NCBI GenBank assembly: GCA_029262055.1
Contig: JAJDAD010000040.1
Coordinates: forward strand, 23,264-87,263
Length of the DNA stretch: 64,000 nucleotides
Source of the DNA: Candidatus Zhuqueibacterota bacterium
Lineage (GTDB): Bacteria; Zhuqueibacterota; Zhuqueibacteria; Oceanimicrobiales; Oceanimicrobiaceae
Reading direction: 5' to 3'
Part shown: positions 26,536 through 35,884 of the stretch, in pieces
Position numbering within the stretch: position 1 is the stretch's first letter
How the letters are laid out: every line of letters begins with the position of its first letter
Position numbers and translations under genes: made by a program
The notes under the pieces: generated by a model
Told to the model about the DNA's origin: nothing
The model's input: the letters and a program-made list of their open reading frames with translations, nothing else
Databases searched by the model: none

Positions 26536-27723
26536 TCAATTTTCACCACCCTCAACATGAGCGCCATACCGCGATTTGATGATGCTCATTGCCGGCGTAA
26601 ATTGCGGACTAAGTTTCAAAGTTGCTGCCCTCTTTCGCCCATATTCGTCCATGTTGATGTCGTCGATGTTAGTGGGCGTCCATTTCCAGATGTAAGCGCC
26701 CTTGAACCAGGGTTTATCCCAAAACACCTCAAAGAATGCCTCAAATGCGTTGGCCTGGGTTTCTAAACTGAGTTTCGGGGTGAAGTCATCCTGTGGCCAA
26801 ACCCAGGGCTCAATTGCTGCGTCACTCGAGTTCTTGTACCCGATTTCGGTAAAGAGGACCGGCTTGTTGTATTTCTTTTGTATGCGCTCGATTGCCTGCG
26901 CGTGAGGCTGCCAACCGGAAATTAAGTCATCGACCGCTGGGTCTTCCTTTTTTGTCAAGGGAAAGTACGCCTGAATACCAATGTAGTCCAACTGGTCCCA
27001 AAACTGAATTCCTTCATATTCTTCATCCCAATTCGCTGCGTAGATCAATTCTCCACTGTAAACCTGTCGAATGCATCGAATGAGCTGCTCCCAATCAGCC
27101 GTTCGCTTTGCCGCTTGTCTCAGTTCTGTGCCAATACAAAATATCGGTATGCGATTGTTTTCAGCGAGCTGTGCATAATGGAGGATGAATCCCTCATAAT
27201 TCTTGAACCATTGTTTCCACATGCTTTCATTTTTCATGGCTATATCTTGGCGCCATTTCCCGTTTTTGTTGGATAGCCAGATGTGTGGTTTAAGCATCGT
27301 CCGGATATTGTGCTTCCTGGCATATTGTGTGGTTAACCTGATACCCTCGTCGGTTTCTCCCCATATAATGCAGGGAAGAATTTCATTCTTCGGTTTGACC
27401 TTTATTCCGGGTTCATTGTAATTCGACTGCCAGCCAAAAGGAGTAATGGATATCCAATCAACATTGTTCTGCCTCAAAAAGGAATAATAGCCATCTTCTG
27501 AAGGTTCGCCCTGTGCAGCCTCCCAACACACGCCCCGTTGTTTACCGGAACGCTCCTGCTGCCGATTGTCGTCTTCATTGTCTGCAAGCAGGAGAATCCC
27601 ATCTTGACTGTGATCGCATTCAGGTGGAATAAACTGAGAATAGCTGCAGAGTATCTTGATGACAACTACAAACAAGACAACCAGGCTTAACGCAATCACG
27701 GACCACTTAACTGTCCTACTCAT
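26536..27723 (-). CDS. GH113-like glycoside hydrolase (putative beta-mannanase)
   Basis: This 395-residue protein has an N-terminal signal anchor (about 7-26), then a TIM barrel starting near residue 60 that matches the GH113 pattern. Candidate catalytic glutamates are E200 in FCIGTELRQ (acid/base) and E293 in VLFTEIGY (nucleophile). WISITPFGWQ, MLKPHIWL and the late GAYIWKW motif also fit. Characterised GH113 enzymes are beta-mannanases. It would act outside the inner membrane on mannan-type or self-made polysaccharide. It is the first gene of a unit with the LRR lipoprotein 169 bp downstream. Confidence 0.82.
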   Translation of the reverse strand: MSRTVKWSVIALSLVVLFVVVIKILCSYSQFIPPECDHSQDGILLLADNEDDNRQQERSGKQRGVCWEAAQGEPSEDGYYSFLRQNNVDWISITPFGWQSNYNEPGIKVKPKNEILPCIIWGETDEGIRLTTQYARKHNIRTMLKPHIWLSNKNGKWRQDIAMKNESMWKQWFKNYEGFILHYAQLAENNRIPIFCIGTELRQAAKRTADWEQLIRCIRQVYSGELIYAANWDEEYEGIQFWDQLDYIGIQAYFPLTKKEDPAVDDLISGWQPHAQAIERIQKKYNKPVLFTEIGYKNSSDAAIEPWVWPQDDFTPKLSLETQANAFEAFFEVFWDKPWFKGAYIWKWTPTNIDDINMDEYGRKRAATLKLSPQFTPAMSIIKSRYGAHVEGGEN

Positions 27724-27888
27724 TCTATAGTTATCTCTTCTTAAAATGTGAGCTTTCCAATGTTAACAATGTAGTCACCGTGTCTTCCGGGAGTCAACCA
27801 CAGCCAACCCGGCGGAGTTTTGGCAAACTATGAGACCCCAGGATCCGGCAAGGCGAAACCGTCTATCTTGCGGTCGGTTGAGTAGGCG

Positions 27889-28326
27889 TTAGGTAGCAGA
27901 TGCCGAGGTATTCTTTTTCCAGAGTTTACCCAGAAGCCACACAATTCCAGCGGTCAGCAGACCAGCTATTGTTGCCGGAATCGGCGCTCCCAGCGCCGTG
28001 GCCAGACGCGGAGACAATCCCAATGGCATCTCGATAAGCGCGTACTCGGGGTTGTTGGTGAAGTAAAGGGGCAGAAACACGGCCTGCAGTTCGGCGGCGA
28101 AGAGACCGAAGAAGAACCCTGTCGCGAAACCGTGGCGGACCGGCCGATGCATGCCACGACGTACCACCAGGAGAGCGACAACGGCCAGAATAGCCAGCGC
28201 AACGTACCTTTCCCAGCCGTGAATCCAGCCGAAGATCGTGAGGCCACCAAAAGCAAGGCCGGCAGTGCCGGAGATAATCAGGACAAAGCGCCAGACGAGT
28301 GGCTGGGATTCATGCATGTTTTTCAT
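27889..28326 (-). CDS. small four-helix membrane protein
   Basis: This 145-residue inner-membrane protein has four hydrophobic helices (about 12-33, 40-58, 67-87, 112-135) and a basic C-terminus. I take ATG 28326, with AAAAGGAG just upstream; the longer frame is a shadow of the gene before it. It follows the ATC-hydrolase-like gene by 72 bp on the same strand. I recognise no family. It may be a partner or transporter for that enzyme, which is only a context inference. Confidence 0.72.
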   Translation of the reverse strand: MKNMHESQPLVWRFVLIISGTAGLAFGGLTIFGWIHGWERYVALAILAVVALLVVRRGMHRPVRHGFATGFFFGLFAAELQAVFLPLYFTNNPEYALIEMPLGLSPRLATALGAPIPATIAGLLTAGIVWLLGKLWKKNTSASAT

Positions 28327-28399
28327 AGTCTGCTCCTTTTGTGTTTGCCTAACGCGCTCAAACTCTTTGCGGCGATTGCACTTCGAACCATTGGTCCCG

Positions 28400-29149
28400 T
28401 CAGTCTTGTCGCTTTTCGAAGCGGAAATCACAGCATGTTCCCCCGCACGCAAGCGTCTGGGTCCGCCGGTAATCAATGCCAAGCGAGCCAAAATAATCAG
28501 GGAATACGAGATCGTCAGAGTAGCAATTCGGCCTACATGCCTCGGGTGCACCCAGGAGTCGGGCCAACTCGAGCCAGACGCACCAGGTAACATTGAACTG
28601 GAAGGCGTTGTCACGATCCTCCGCAATGGTCGTCTCCAGGCAGCCTGCCGTACGGGACGCTTTCAGACTCCCGCACAGGTACTCCCGGAACACGGCCATT
28701 GTGTCCGGGAAGCTGCGTACATCCGATGCCTCTGGCAGACATAACAAGAGTGCTTCCCTCGCCGTCACGTCCATGACCTGTTTCATGATCTGCTCAGCCT
28801 GCTCGACCCCAAGCACCTGGGTAAGCGCTGAAAACATTGAGATATATTCGATCTGAGTAGCTAGGAATTTTTCGTTGGTCATTCCCTTCTCCCGAATAGG
28901 GGAAAGGTCGACCTTGCGAGCTCGATACTTCGCAGCCAGAAATCCAATCAGAAAACGAAATCGTTGCATAAAACCGAGGTGACCCAGCACGATTCCCCTA
29001 GCAGCCTTGCGCATCTGCTGCATGAGGCTATCCGGCCACCGACTTTCTGCATCACTGGATGCGACGCCGTAGTTCCTTAAGTCGGCGACCTTTGACTTGA
29101 ACTGTCGGCTATCGTTTGTCAAAACCGGACCTTTTCCTGTATTAGCCAT
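28400..29149 (-). CDS. L-2-amino-thiazoline-4-carboxylate hydrolase-like protein
   Basis: This 249-residue cytoplasmic protein has a C-terminal half resembling the ATC hydrolase family: FNVTWCVWLELARLLGAPE, a CYSDD segment, then YRRTQTLACGGTCCDFRF. The conserved cysteines are present. In Pseudomonas such an enzyme opens L-2-amino-thiazoline-4-carboxylate to N-carbamoyl-cysteine on the way to L-cysteine, but most homologues are uncharacterised. The ATG at 29149 has AGGG upstream. It begins a two-gene unit with the small membrane protein. Confidence 0.75.
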   Translation of the reverse strand: MANTGKGPVLTNDSRQFKSKVADLRNYGVASSDAESRWPDSLMQQMRKAARGIVLGHLGFMQRFRFLIGFLAAKYRARKVDLSPIREKGMTNEKFLATQIEYISMFSALTQVLGVEQAEQIMKQVMDVTAREALLLCLPEASDVRSFPDTMAVFREYLCGSLKASRTAGCLETTIAEDRDNAFQFNVTWCVWLELARLLGAPEACRPNCYSDDLVFPDYFGSLGIDYRRTQTLACGGTCCDFRFEKRQD

Positions 29150-29856
29150 CTTGATACCCTAATCCAGTTTTCACCGGTGGGAATTCGAACACGTAACATT
29201 ATGCCTATGCTAACAGAATCCGTTGGCAAAGCGTAGGGCGTTGCACCAATCAGGGTTCTTCAACACACCTCAGCCGCCAGTGGCGTTGCAACGTGCCCAT
29301 CCCCAATCATGCGGTTTTTCACTTGGCCAAAGCAGTCTTCTGCAACCTACCCGGCAGCATCGCGACACTAATTACAATTGCGCAGGAGATTTCTTTGACA
29401 GAAAGCAAGATGGCTCAAGAATACGGAAACGGTGAGCAAAAGTTTGGACTCATGCCAGGTTCTTGAAATGGCGACTGCATGGCTTATGGCCCCTTGACGC
29501 GACTCTTTGTTTTCGAATGAATTGGGTAGTCAAAGTAGGCTGGAGTCCTACTCCACGAGCCTTCGTGGTCAAAAATAAGGAAGCCGCGGGAAAAAGTAAA
29601 GGCCGTGGTTAGGGAGCTGCAGGTCCAGCGGCTTGTTTGGAGAAGAGGATTAGAAGGAGCCTCGATTACATTTTGCAGAAAGGTGCGGTAGGACCGCATT
29701 CTGCCGTGACTGGCCAGCGTCCGGTGTACTTGAATTTCTCCGTTCCGCTCAATGATTTTACCTGCCAAGACACGTGCAAAAATCTAATGATTTTTGTTGA
29801 CTGTTGCGCTTGAATTCCTTATGATTGCAGCGGCCAGGATGACTATATAGGACCAA
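29150..29856. other. 700-bp region with little coding potential
   Basis: No ORF here has a good ribosome site or a recognisable product. The region holds the second copy of the 38-bp repeat (29526-29563) and separates the minus-strand ATC gene from the plus-strand respiratory cluster. Promoters for both presumably lie within it, but none is clear. Confidence 0.5.
29526..29563. repeat. 38-bp hairpin repeat, copy 2
   Basis: This copy matches the unit at 26431-26468 except at two positions, and the core GGAGT-CCT-ACTCC hairpin is kept. The two changes alter the outer stem: here GGCT can pair with AGCC. Confidence 0.6.
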
Positions 29857-30216
29857 ATGGAATTGACCCAAACTCCGATCCTTGAAACCGACCTCGTTCA
29901 AATCTTCATTGAAGACAAATTTGCTTTTTACGGCAGGGTCGAAGCGATTTCTACGGACGTGAAGCCCGGTTGGTGGCGCGTAAAGTTCTTGTTTCTTACC
30001 GCCCCATATCAGGTAACGACGTGGATACTCGACAATGAACAGATAAGAGGATCGGATTTCACGATGGGCGGCACGCCGCTTCGGATTGAGAAACTCGTTG
30101 TCGCCCATGACGAGGAACCCGGTGGCCAGGATACAGGTGACCGGGTCAGCGAAAAGAAACCAGGGAAAGCCAGGGTGGTTTCACTCGCAAGCAAGCCACC
30201 CTCGGGGAAAGAGTAG
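29857..30216 (+). CDS. small soluble protein upstream of alternative complex III
   Basis: This 119-residue protein has a compact beta-rich core (about 10-85), including FIEDKFAFYGRVEAI, KPGWWRVKFLFL and EQIRGSDFTMGGTPLRIE, followed by a polar tail. The pattern suggests an SH3-like barrel, but I cannot name the family. No signal peptide is seen. The ribosome site is weak (TAGGACC). It lies 95 bp before actA on the same strand and may be co-transcribed. No function is proposed. Confidence 0.65.
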   Translation: MELTQTPILETDLVQIFIEDKFAFYGRVEAISTDVKPGWWRVKFLFLTAPYQVTTWILDNEQIRGSDFTMGGTPLRIEKLVVAHDEEPGGQDTGDRVSEKKPGKARVVSLASKPPSGKE

Positions 30217-30311
30217 ATCCTCGCAATCAGATGTGAGACTGGCCCTGTGGCCTTTCTTATTACGTTCGTCTTGTTGCAAGCAAACAACTGACTTGAAATT
30301 TACAGATTAGC

Positions 30312-30962
30312 ATGGCCCAGATTTTCCACCCAAGCATGAACACATTTTCCAAGGTTACCATCTTTGGATCCGTGTTCATGATCGCCGGCGCCCTTTGGTT
30401 CTTTCTGACAGTGGAGCGATCCTCTTATGTGACCCAGGCTAAGGTGGTGCGCGAACAGCCGGTTCCCTTTAGCCACAAACACCACGTGGCGGACCTGGGG
30501 ATCGACTGCCGCTACTGTCACACTTCGGTGGAAGAAACAGCATTTGCCGGCATTCCCCCCACAAAGACCTGTATGACCTGTCATTCCCAGATTCACGCCA
30601 CCGCCGGCATGCTGGAACCGGTGCGCGAGAGCTGGCGAACGGGCAAGTCGATCGAATGGGTGCGGGTGCATGATCTGCCCGACTTTGTCTATTTTAATCA
30701 CAGCATACATTTAAAAAAGGGTGTCGCTTGCGAGACCTGCCACGGGCCAGTCGGTGAAATGGCGCTGACCTGGCGCGAGAACTCTCTCAATATGGAGTGG
30801 TGTCTGGATTGCCATCGCGACCCCGAGAGCAATGTCCGGCCACGTGAAGAGGTTTTCACCCTGGACTGGCATCCGAAGACCGAGCAGGCTGTTCTCGGGG
30901 CCAGGCTGGTCGAAGATTATGACATTCAGAATCTAACCAACTGCTCAATTTGCCATAGATGA
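30312..30962 (+). CDS. actA: alternative complex III subunit A, pentaheme cytochrome c
   Basis: This 216-residue protein has an N-terminal membrane anchor (about 13-33) and five CxxCH heme sites starting at C66, C87, C140, C164 and C211. It is the multiheme electron-exit subunit of the quinol:cytochrome c (or oxidase) oxidoreductase, in the periplasm. The start MAQIFHPSMN fits the family. Its stop overlaps actB by 4 bp. No strong Shine-Dalgarno site is visible before the ATG. Confidence 0.93.
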   Translation: MAQIFHPSMNTFSKVTIFGSVFMIAGALWFFLTVERSSYVTQAKVVREQPVPFSHKHHVADLGIDCRYCHTSVEETAFAGIPPTKTCMTCHSQIHATAGMLEPVRESWRTGKSIEWVRVHDLPDFVYFNHSIHLKKGVACETCHGPVGEMALTWRENSLNMEWCLDCHRDPESNVRPREEVFTLDWHPKTEQAVLGARLVEDYDIQNLTNCSICHR

Positions 30963-33931
30963 AACAAAACAATAATACAGAAAACAAGCTGGACGATCTA
31001 AGCCGGCAAATTGCCGGCAAGCAGGGGAAAGAGTACTGGCGCAGTCTCGGGCAGCTAGCGGCGACTCCCGAGTTTCAGAACTTCGTGGAAAACGAATTCC
31101 CGGCAAGTCCGGTCGACGCGGCTGACGGCATCAATCGTCGCCGTTTTCTGCAGCTCATGGGTGGCTCGATTGCTCTGGCAGGACTTGGCGCTTGTACGCG
31201 GCAGCCGGAAGAAAAAATTGTCCCCTATGTCACGGCACCTGAGGAGATCATCCCGGGTGAGCCGCTGTTTTTCGCGACGGCGTTCACGCTGGGAGGATAC
31301 GCGGCCGGGGTTCTGGCAGAAAGCCACATGGGGCGGCCCACAAAAATTGAAGGCAACGCCCTGCATCCGGCCAGTCGCGGAGCCACGGATGTTTTCGCCC
31401 AGGCTTCGATTCTGGAAATGTACGACCCTGAGCGCTCACAGGTGGTAAAGCGCCTGGGCAGGATCAGCACTTGGGAGCTGTTCCTTGGGGAGATCCACCA
31501 GGAGCTGGAAGCTCAGCGTCTCAAAGACGGCGCGGGTGTACGCGTGCTGACCGAAACCGTTACTTCCCCGACTTTGGCAAAGCAAATCGAAGCATTTCGC
31601 AAAGAGTTCCCGCTTGCCCGGTGGCACCAGTACGAGCCAGCCAACCGGGACAATGCTAAGGCCGGCAGTGAATTGGCGTTTGACCAAACAGTCGATTGCC
31701 GGTACTCCTTCGATAAAGCCGATGTTATCCTCAGTCTGGGCGCAGATTTTTTGACCGACATGCCGGGCAGCCTGGCTTACTGTCGCGACTTTTCAGCGCG
31801 CCGGAAGCCGGAGCAGAGCAATCCGGGCATGAACCGGCTTTACATGGCCGAATGTTCGCCCACAGCCACAGGTTCCATGGCGGATCATCGCCTGGCGCTG
31901 ACCAGCGCTGGTGTCACAGCTTTGGCGGTTGCCGTGGCGCGTGAGTTGGGTCTGTCGGTCACGGGTGAGGCTTTGCAGGAGCATGGCGACTGGGTGTCTG
32001 CGCTCGCGCGCGACCTGGCGGCCAACCGCGGCCGATGTCTCGTGATCGCCGGCGAACAGCAACCCGCCGAGGTGCATTGCCTGGCGCATGCGATGAACAG
32101 TTTTCTCGGCAACGCCGGCAAGACCGTTATTTACACGCAACCAGTCGAGTCCAATCCCGTCCGGCAAGTAGACTCGCTGAAAGAATTGACCGACGACATG
32201 GCGGCAGGTGCAGTCGATGTGCTGGTCATGCTGGGTGGCAACCCGGTCTTCAATGCACCGGCGGATCTTGATTTTTTCGGTAAGATGGAAAAAGTAAAGA
32301 CGCGAGTGCATCTGAGCACTTATGAAAACGAAACTTCCGAGCTTTCGCATTGGCACATCCCGCAATCGCACTATCTGGAGTCGTGGGGTGATGCGCGTGC
32401 CTTCGATGGCACAGTCTCGATCATACAACCGCTGATCGCGCCGCTGTACAGCAGCAAGTCAGCCTACGAGCTTATGGCAGGCCTGTCCGGACAACCGGGT
32501 GAGACGGGTTACAGTCTTGTCCGCGACCACTGGCAGGCGGCTACTTCCGAGGGTGATTTTGAGTCGTTTTGGCGCACGTCTTTACATGATGGCGTGGTCG
32601 CCGGAACAGCTTTACCCTCAAAATCAGTTCGACTGAACAAGACGGAATTCACCGTCACCGGCCAGGACAACGGCAGTGGTATCGAAGTGAATTTCAGGAT
32701 AGACCCGTGTATTTGGGACGGCCGGTTTGCCAACAACGGCTGGCTGCAGGAATTGCCGAAACCCATCACCAAGCTGACCTGGGATAATGCCGCGATCATT
32801 TCGCCGGAGACCGCTAAAGAACTGCAGGTTGAAAACGGCGAGGTCCTCCGGCTTACGCTGTCCGGTAACTCGGTGGAGATCCCTGTGTGGATTACGCCGG
32901 GCCAGGCGGGCGGCGCTATTACGCTCGCGGTCGGCTACGGCCGCAGCAGGGTAGGGAAAGTCGGGAAAGGCGCCGGCGTCAATGTCTATCCGGTTCGACA
33001 GTCGGACGGCTTGTGGTCGTCAGCCGGGGTTGCCACGGAAAAAACCGGCGCCACGGTCGCGCTGGCAAGCACGCAGGATCACGGCAGCATGGAAGGCCGT
33101 CATCTGGTGCGCGCAGGCGGGTTGAGTGAATTCGTGGATCATCCGGAACTATTTCACGAAATGGGCCACGATCCCGACCCGGAACTGACGTTGTATCCGC
33201 CGTACGAATACGACGGCTACTCCTGGGGCATGGCCGTGGACTTGAATGCTTGCGTCGGCTGCAACGCCTGTACCATAGCCTGTCAGGCTGAAAACAACAT
33301 CCCGGTCGTCGGCAAGGAAGAAGTGCTGAACGGACGCGAGATGCACTGGATCCGCATCGACCGCTACTTTGAAGGTGGGGTCGAGGATCCGGAGGTTTAC
33401 CACCAGCCCGTCATGTGCCAGCATTGTGAGAACGCGCCGTGCGAGGTCGTTTGTCCGGTTGCCGCTACCACCCACAGTTCCGAAGGCCTGAATGAAATGA
33501 CGTACAATCGCTGTGTCGGCACGCGCTATTGTGCCAACAATTGTCCGTATAAAGTGCGGCGGTTTAATTTTTATAAATATGCAGATTACGAGACAGAAAG
33601 CCTCAAGCTTATGCGCAATCCCGATGTCACCGTTCGTTTCCGGGGCGTCATGGAAAAGTGCACGTACTGCGTCCAGCGCATTAACCACGCGCGCATCGAC
33701 GCCAAGAAGGAAGATCGCAGCATTCGCGACGGCGACATAGTGACCGCATGCCAGCAGGTTTGCCCGGCTGATGCAATCGTTTTCGGCGACATAAATGATG
33801 AGAGTAGCCGCATAGCGCAACACAAGAGCGATCACCGCAACTACGGTATTCTCACTGAGCTGGGGGTTCGACCCAGAACCTCGTACCTGGCCAAAATCAG
33901 AAACCCAAATCCGGAAATCGCGGCAGCATAA
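30959..33931 (+). CDS. actB: alternative complex III subunit B, molybdopterin-like/4Fe-4S protein
   Basis: This 990-residue protein has a twin-arginine-like motif RRRFLQLMGG at 60-69, a long molybdopterin-oxidoreductase-like region (about 80-730) and a C-terminal ferredoxin region. The latter carries cysteine clusters NACVGCNACTIAC, CQHCENAPCEVVC, RYCANNC and CTYC. In known complexes the B subunit binds no molybdopterin and carries three 4Fe-4S and one 3Fe-4S cluster. The odd cluster sequence CVGTRYC fits this pattern. It sits between ActA and the ActC membrane subunit and abuts actC directly. Confidence 0.94.
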   Translation: MKQNNNTENKLDDLSRQIAGKQGKEYWRSLGQLAATPEFQNFVENEFPASPVDAADGINRRRFLQLMGGSIALAGLGACTRQPEEKIVPYVTAPEEIIPGEPLFFATAFTLGGYAAGVLAESHMGRPTKIEGNALHPASRGATDVFAQASILEMYDPERSQVVKRLGRISTWELFLGEIHQELEAQRLKDGAGVRVLTETVTSPTLAKQIEAFRKEFPLARWHQYEPANRDNAKAGSELAFDQTVDCRYSFDKADVILSLGADFLTDMPGSLAYCRDFSARRKPEQSNPGMNRLYMAECSPTATGSMADHRLALTSAGVTALAVAVARELGLSVTGEALQEHGDWVSALARDLAANRGRCLVIAGEQQPAEVHCLAHAMNSFLGNAGKTVIYTQPVESNPVRQVDSLKELTDDMAAGAVDVLVMLGGNPVFNAPADLDFFGKMEKVKTRVHLSTYENETSELSHWHIPQSHYLESWGDARAFDGTVSIIQPLIAPLYSSKSAYELMAGLSGQPGETGYSLVRDHWQAATSEGDFESFWRTSLHDGVVAGTALPSKSVRLNKTEFTVTGQDNGSGIEVNFRIDPCIWDGRFANNGWLQELPKPITKLTWDNAAIISPETAKELQVENGEVLRLTLSGNSVEIPVWITPGQAGGAITLAVGYGRSRVGKVGKGAGVNVYPVRQSDGLWSSAGVATEKTGATVALASTQDHGSMEGRHLVRAGGLSEFVDHPELFHEMGHDPDPELTLYPPYEYDGYSWGMAVDLNACVGCNACTIACQAENNIPVVGKEEVLNGREMHWIRIDRYFEGGVEDPEVYHQPVMCQHCENAPCEVVCPVAATTHSSEGLNEMTYNRCVGTRYCANNCPYKVRRFNFYKYADYETESLKLMRNPDVTVRFRGVMEKCTYCVQRINHARIDAKKEDRSIRDGDIVTACQQVCPADAIVFGDINDESSRIAQHKSDHRNYGILTELGVRPRTSYLAKIRNPNPEIAAA

Positions 33932-35311
33932 ATGGCTAAGAATGAAACAAGCGACAAGCCCGCACAAGCCCCCCTTATAGAGCCAGGCCATACTTACGGC
34001 TCCATAACCGACAAGATCAGCAGCGTGGTCACGACCCGCAAGACGCCGATCTCGTGGTTTATCGGGTTTGCCATCGCGTTCTCGCTGCTCATGGTCTTTC
34101 TCAGTTCCACCGCATACCTTCTGATGAAGGGGACAGGGATCTGGGGTATCAACGTGCCGGTGAGCTGGGGCTTTGCGATTATTAACTTTGTCTGGTGGAT
34201 CGGCATCGGTCATGCCGGCACGCTGATATCGGCGATTCTGCTCTTGCTCAGGCAGGAATGGCGCACGTCGATCAATCGTTTTGCCGAAGCCATGACCTTG
34301 TTTGCAGTGGCGGCCGCCGGTATGTTTCCGTTGCTGCACATGGGCCGCCCGTGGCTGTTCTACTGGCTGATGCCGTATCCCAACACCATGGCCATGTGGC
34401 CACAGTTCAGAAGCCCGCTGGTGTGGGATGTTTTTGCGGTTAGTACTTACGCTACGGTGTCTCTCCTATTTTGGTATGTCGGGCTGGTTCCGGATTTTGC
34501 GACATTGCGCGACCGGGTGAACAACCGCGGCGCCAAGTTGGTTTATGGTATGCTGTCCATGGGTTGGCGTGGTTCGGCGATTCACTGGTATCGCTATGAA
34601 ACCGCCTATCTTTTGCTGGCCGGACTGGCGACGCCTCTGGTAGTTTCGGTGCATACGGTGGTGAGCTTTGACTTTGCCATGGGTGTCATCCCGGGCTGGC
34701 ATGCGACGATTTTTCCACCTTATTTTGTGGCAGGCGCTATCTATGCTGGCTTTGCCATGGTTTTGACGCTGTCGATTCCATTGCGCAAGGTCTACGGACT
34801 GGAAGATTTCATCACGATGCGGCACTTGCAGAACATGGCAAAAGTCATGCTCGCGACCGGTCTGATTGTGGTTTACGGATACATGATGGAGATTTTTACT
34901 GCCTGGTACAGCGCGGGAGAGTTTGAGGAAGCGATGATCTCGAATCGCTTCAACGGGCCGTACAAATGGGTCTTCTATTCGCTCCTGCTGTGCAACGCGG
35001 TGGCGCCGCAATTCATCTGGTTCAGCAAAGTTCAGAATAGTGTCATCGGCATTTTTATCATCGCGATGTTTGTAAATGTCGGCATGTGGTTGGAGAGATT
35101 TATCATCGTGGTGACCAGTCTGAGCCAGGATTTTCTGCCATCGTCATGGGACACATATACCGGCACGATCTGGGATTGGGCCACCTATGCAGGAACCATC
35201 GGACTGTTTCTCACGCTGATGTTCTTGTTCCTGCGACTGCTGCCGTCCATCTCGATTTTTGAGATGCGTACTATGGTGGTGGAAGAAGATAAAGGCGGAA
35301 AGGAAAGTTAG
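33932..35311 (+). CDS. actC: alternative complex III subunit C, NrfD-like quinol subunit
   Basis: This 459-residue integral membrane protein has about ten helices and belongs to the NrfD/PsrC family. Its N-terminal region is like SWFIGFAIAFSLLM, with a GIGHAGTLISAIL helix. It provides a quinol-binding site and may take part in proton translocation. It starts right after the actB stop codon. Confidence 0.93.
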   Translation: MAKNETSDKPAQAPLIEPGHTYGSITDKISSVVTTRKTPISWFIGFAIAFSLLMVFLSSTAYLLMKGTGIWGINVPVSWGFAIINFVWWIGIGHAGTLISAILLLLRQEWRTSINRFAEAMTLFAVAAAGMFPLLHMGRPWLFYWLMPYPNTMAMWPQFRSPLVWDVFAVSTYATVSLLFWYVGLVPDFATLRDRVNNRGAKLVYGMLSMGWRGSAIHWYRYETAYLLLAGLATPLVVSVHTVVSFDFAMGVIPGWHATIFPPYFVAGAIYAGFAMVLTLSIPLRKVYGLEDFITMRHLQNMAKVMLATGLIVVYGYMMEIFTAWYSAGEFEEAMISNRFNGPYKWVFYSLLLCNAVAPQFIWFSKVQNSVIGIFIIAMFVNVGMWLERFIIVVTSLSQDFLPSSWDTYTGTIWDWATYAGTIGLFLTLMFLFLRLLPSISIFEMRTMVVEEDKGGKES

Positions 35312-35338
35312 AAGCGAGAAACCTCTGCAAACTAGAGC

Positions 35339-35884
35339 ATGCAAATAACAGAAGAAAAAAAACTCTACGGACTGATGGCCGAGTTTGACACCGCCGACGA
35401 GTTGGTGGCGGCGTCACGCAGCGCGTATGCTGCGGGCTATCGCAAAATGGACGCCTACACCCCCTTCCCGGTGGAAGAGCTGCCGGAAGCCGTGGGCTTT
35501 AAAAAGCCGATTTTGCCGCTCATCGTTTTGATCGGCGCCATCGTCGGCGGCGTGCTCGGATTTGCGATGCAGTACTACGCGTCGGTGGTGAGCTATCCGC
35601 TCAACATCGGTGGCCGGCCGTTGAACAGTTGGCCATCCTTCATACCGATTACGTTTGAGATGACGATTCTAATCGCTGCTTTTGCAGCAGTTTTTGGGAT
35701 GTTCGCATTGAACGGCTTACCGCAACCGTACCACCCGGTGTTCAACGTGCCGCGGTTTGCGCTGGCGTCGCGCGATCGATTTTTCCTCTGTATAGAAAGC
35801 AAAGATCCGGCCTTCGACCTGGAAGGCACCCGAAAATTCTTGCAAGGTCTGAAACCCATGGACGTTGTCGAGGTCGAACCCTGA
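35339..35884 (+). CDS. actD: alternative complex III subunit D (DUF3341)
   Basis: This 181-residue protein has two central transmembrane helices (about 57-80 and 103-125) and the DUF3341 signatures [26 protein letters not shown] and HPVFNVPRF. It is a structural subunit of alternative complex III. It begins 27 bp after actC and shares TGATG with actE. Confidence 0.93.
   Translation: MQITEEKKLYGLMAEFDTADELVAASRSAYAAGYRKMDAYTPFPVEELPEAVGFKKPILPLIVLIGAIVGGVLGFAMQYYASVVSYPLNIGGRPLNSWPSFIPITFEMTILIAAFAAVFGMFALNGLPQPYHPVFNVPRFALASRDRFFLCIESKDPAFDLEGTRKFLQGLKPMDVVEVEP

Noticed and set aside
29170..29245. tRNA-like T-arm on the minus strand (TGTTCGAATTCCCAC)
   Set aside because: The T-stem does not pair properly and no D-arm, anticodon arm or acceptor stem of the right spacing could be built.
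29484..29768. 94-codon minus-strand frame over the second 38-bp repeat
   Set aside because: It runs through the repeat, has no ribosome site and shows no protein-like composition.
30217..30311. clear promoter for the act operon
   Set aside because: Only weak matches (TTGCAA, AATTTA) are present, so no promoter is claimed.
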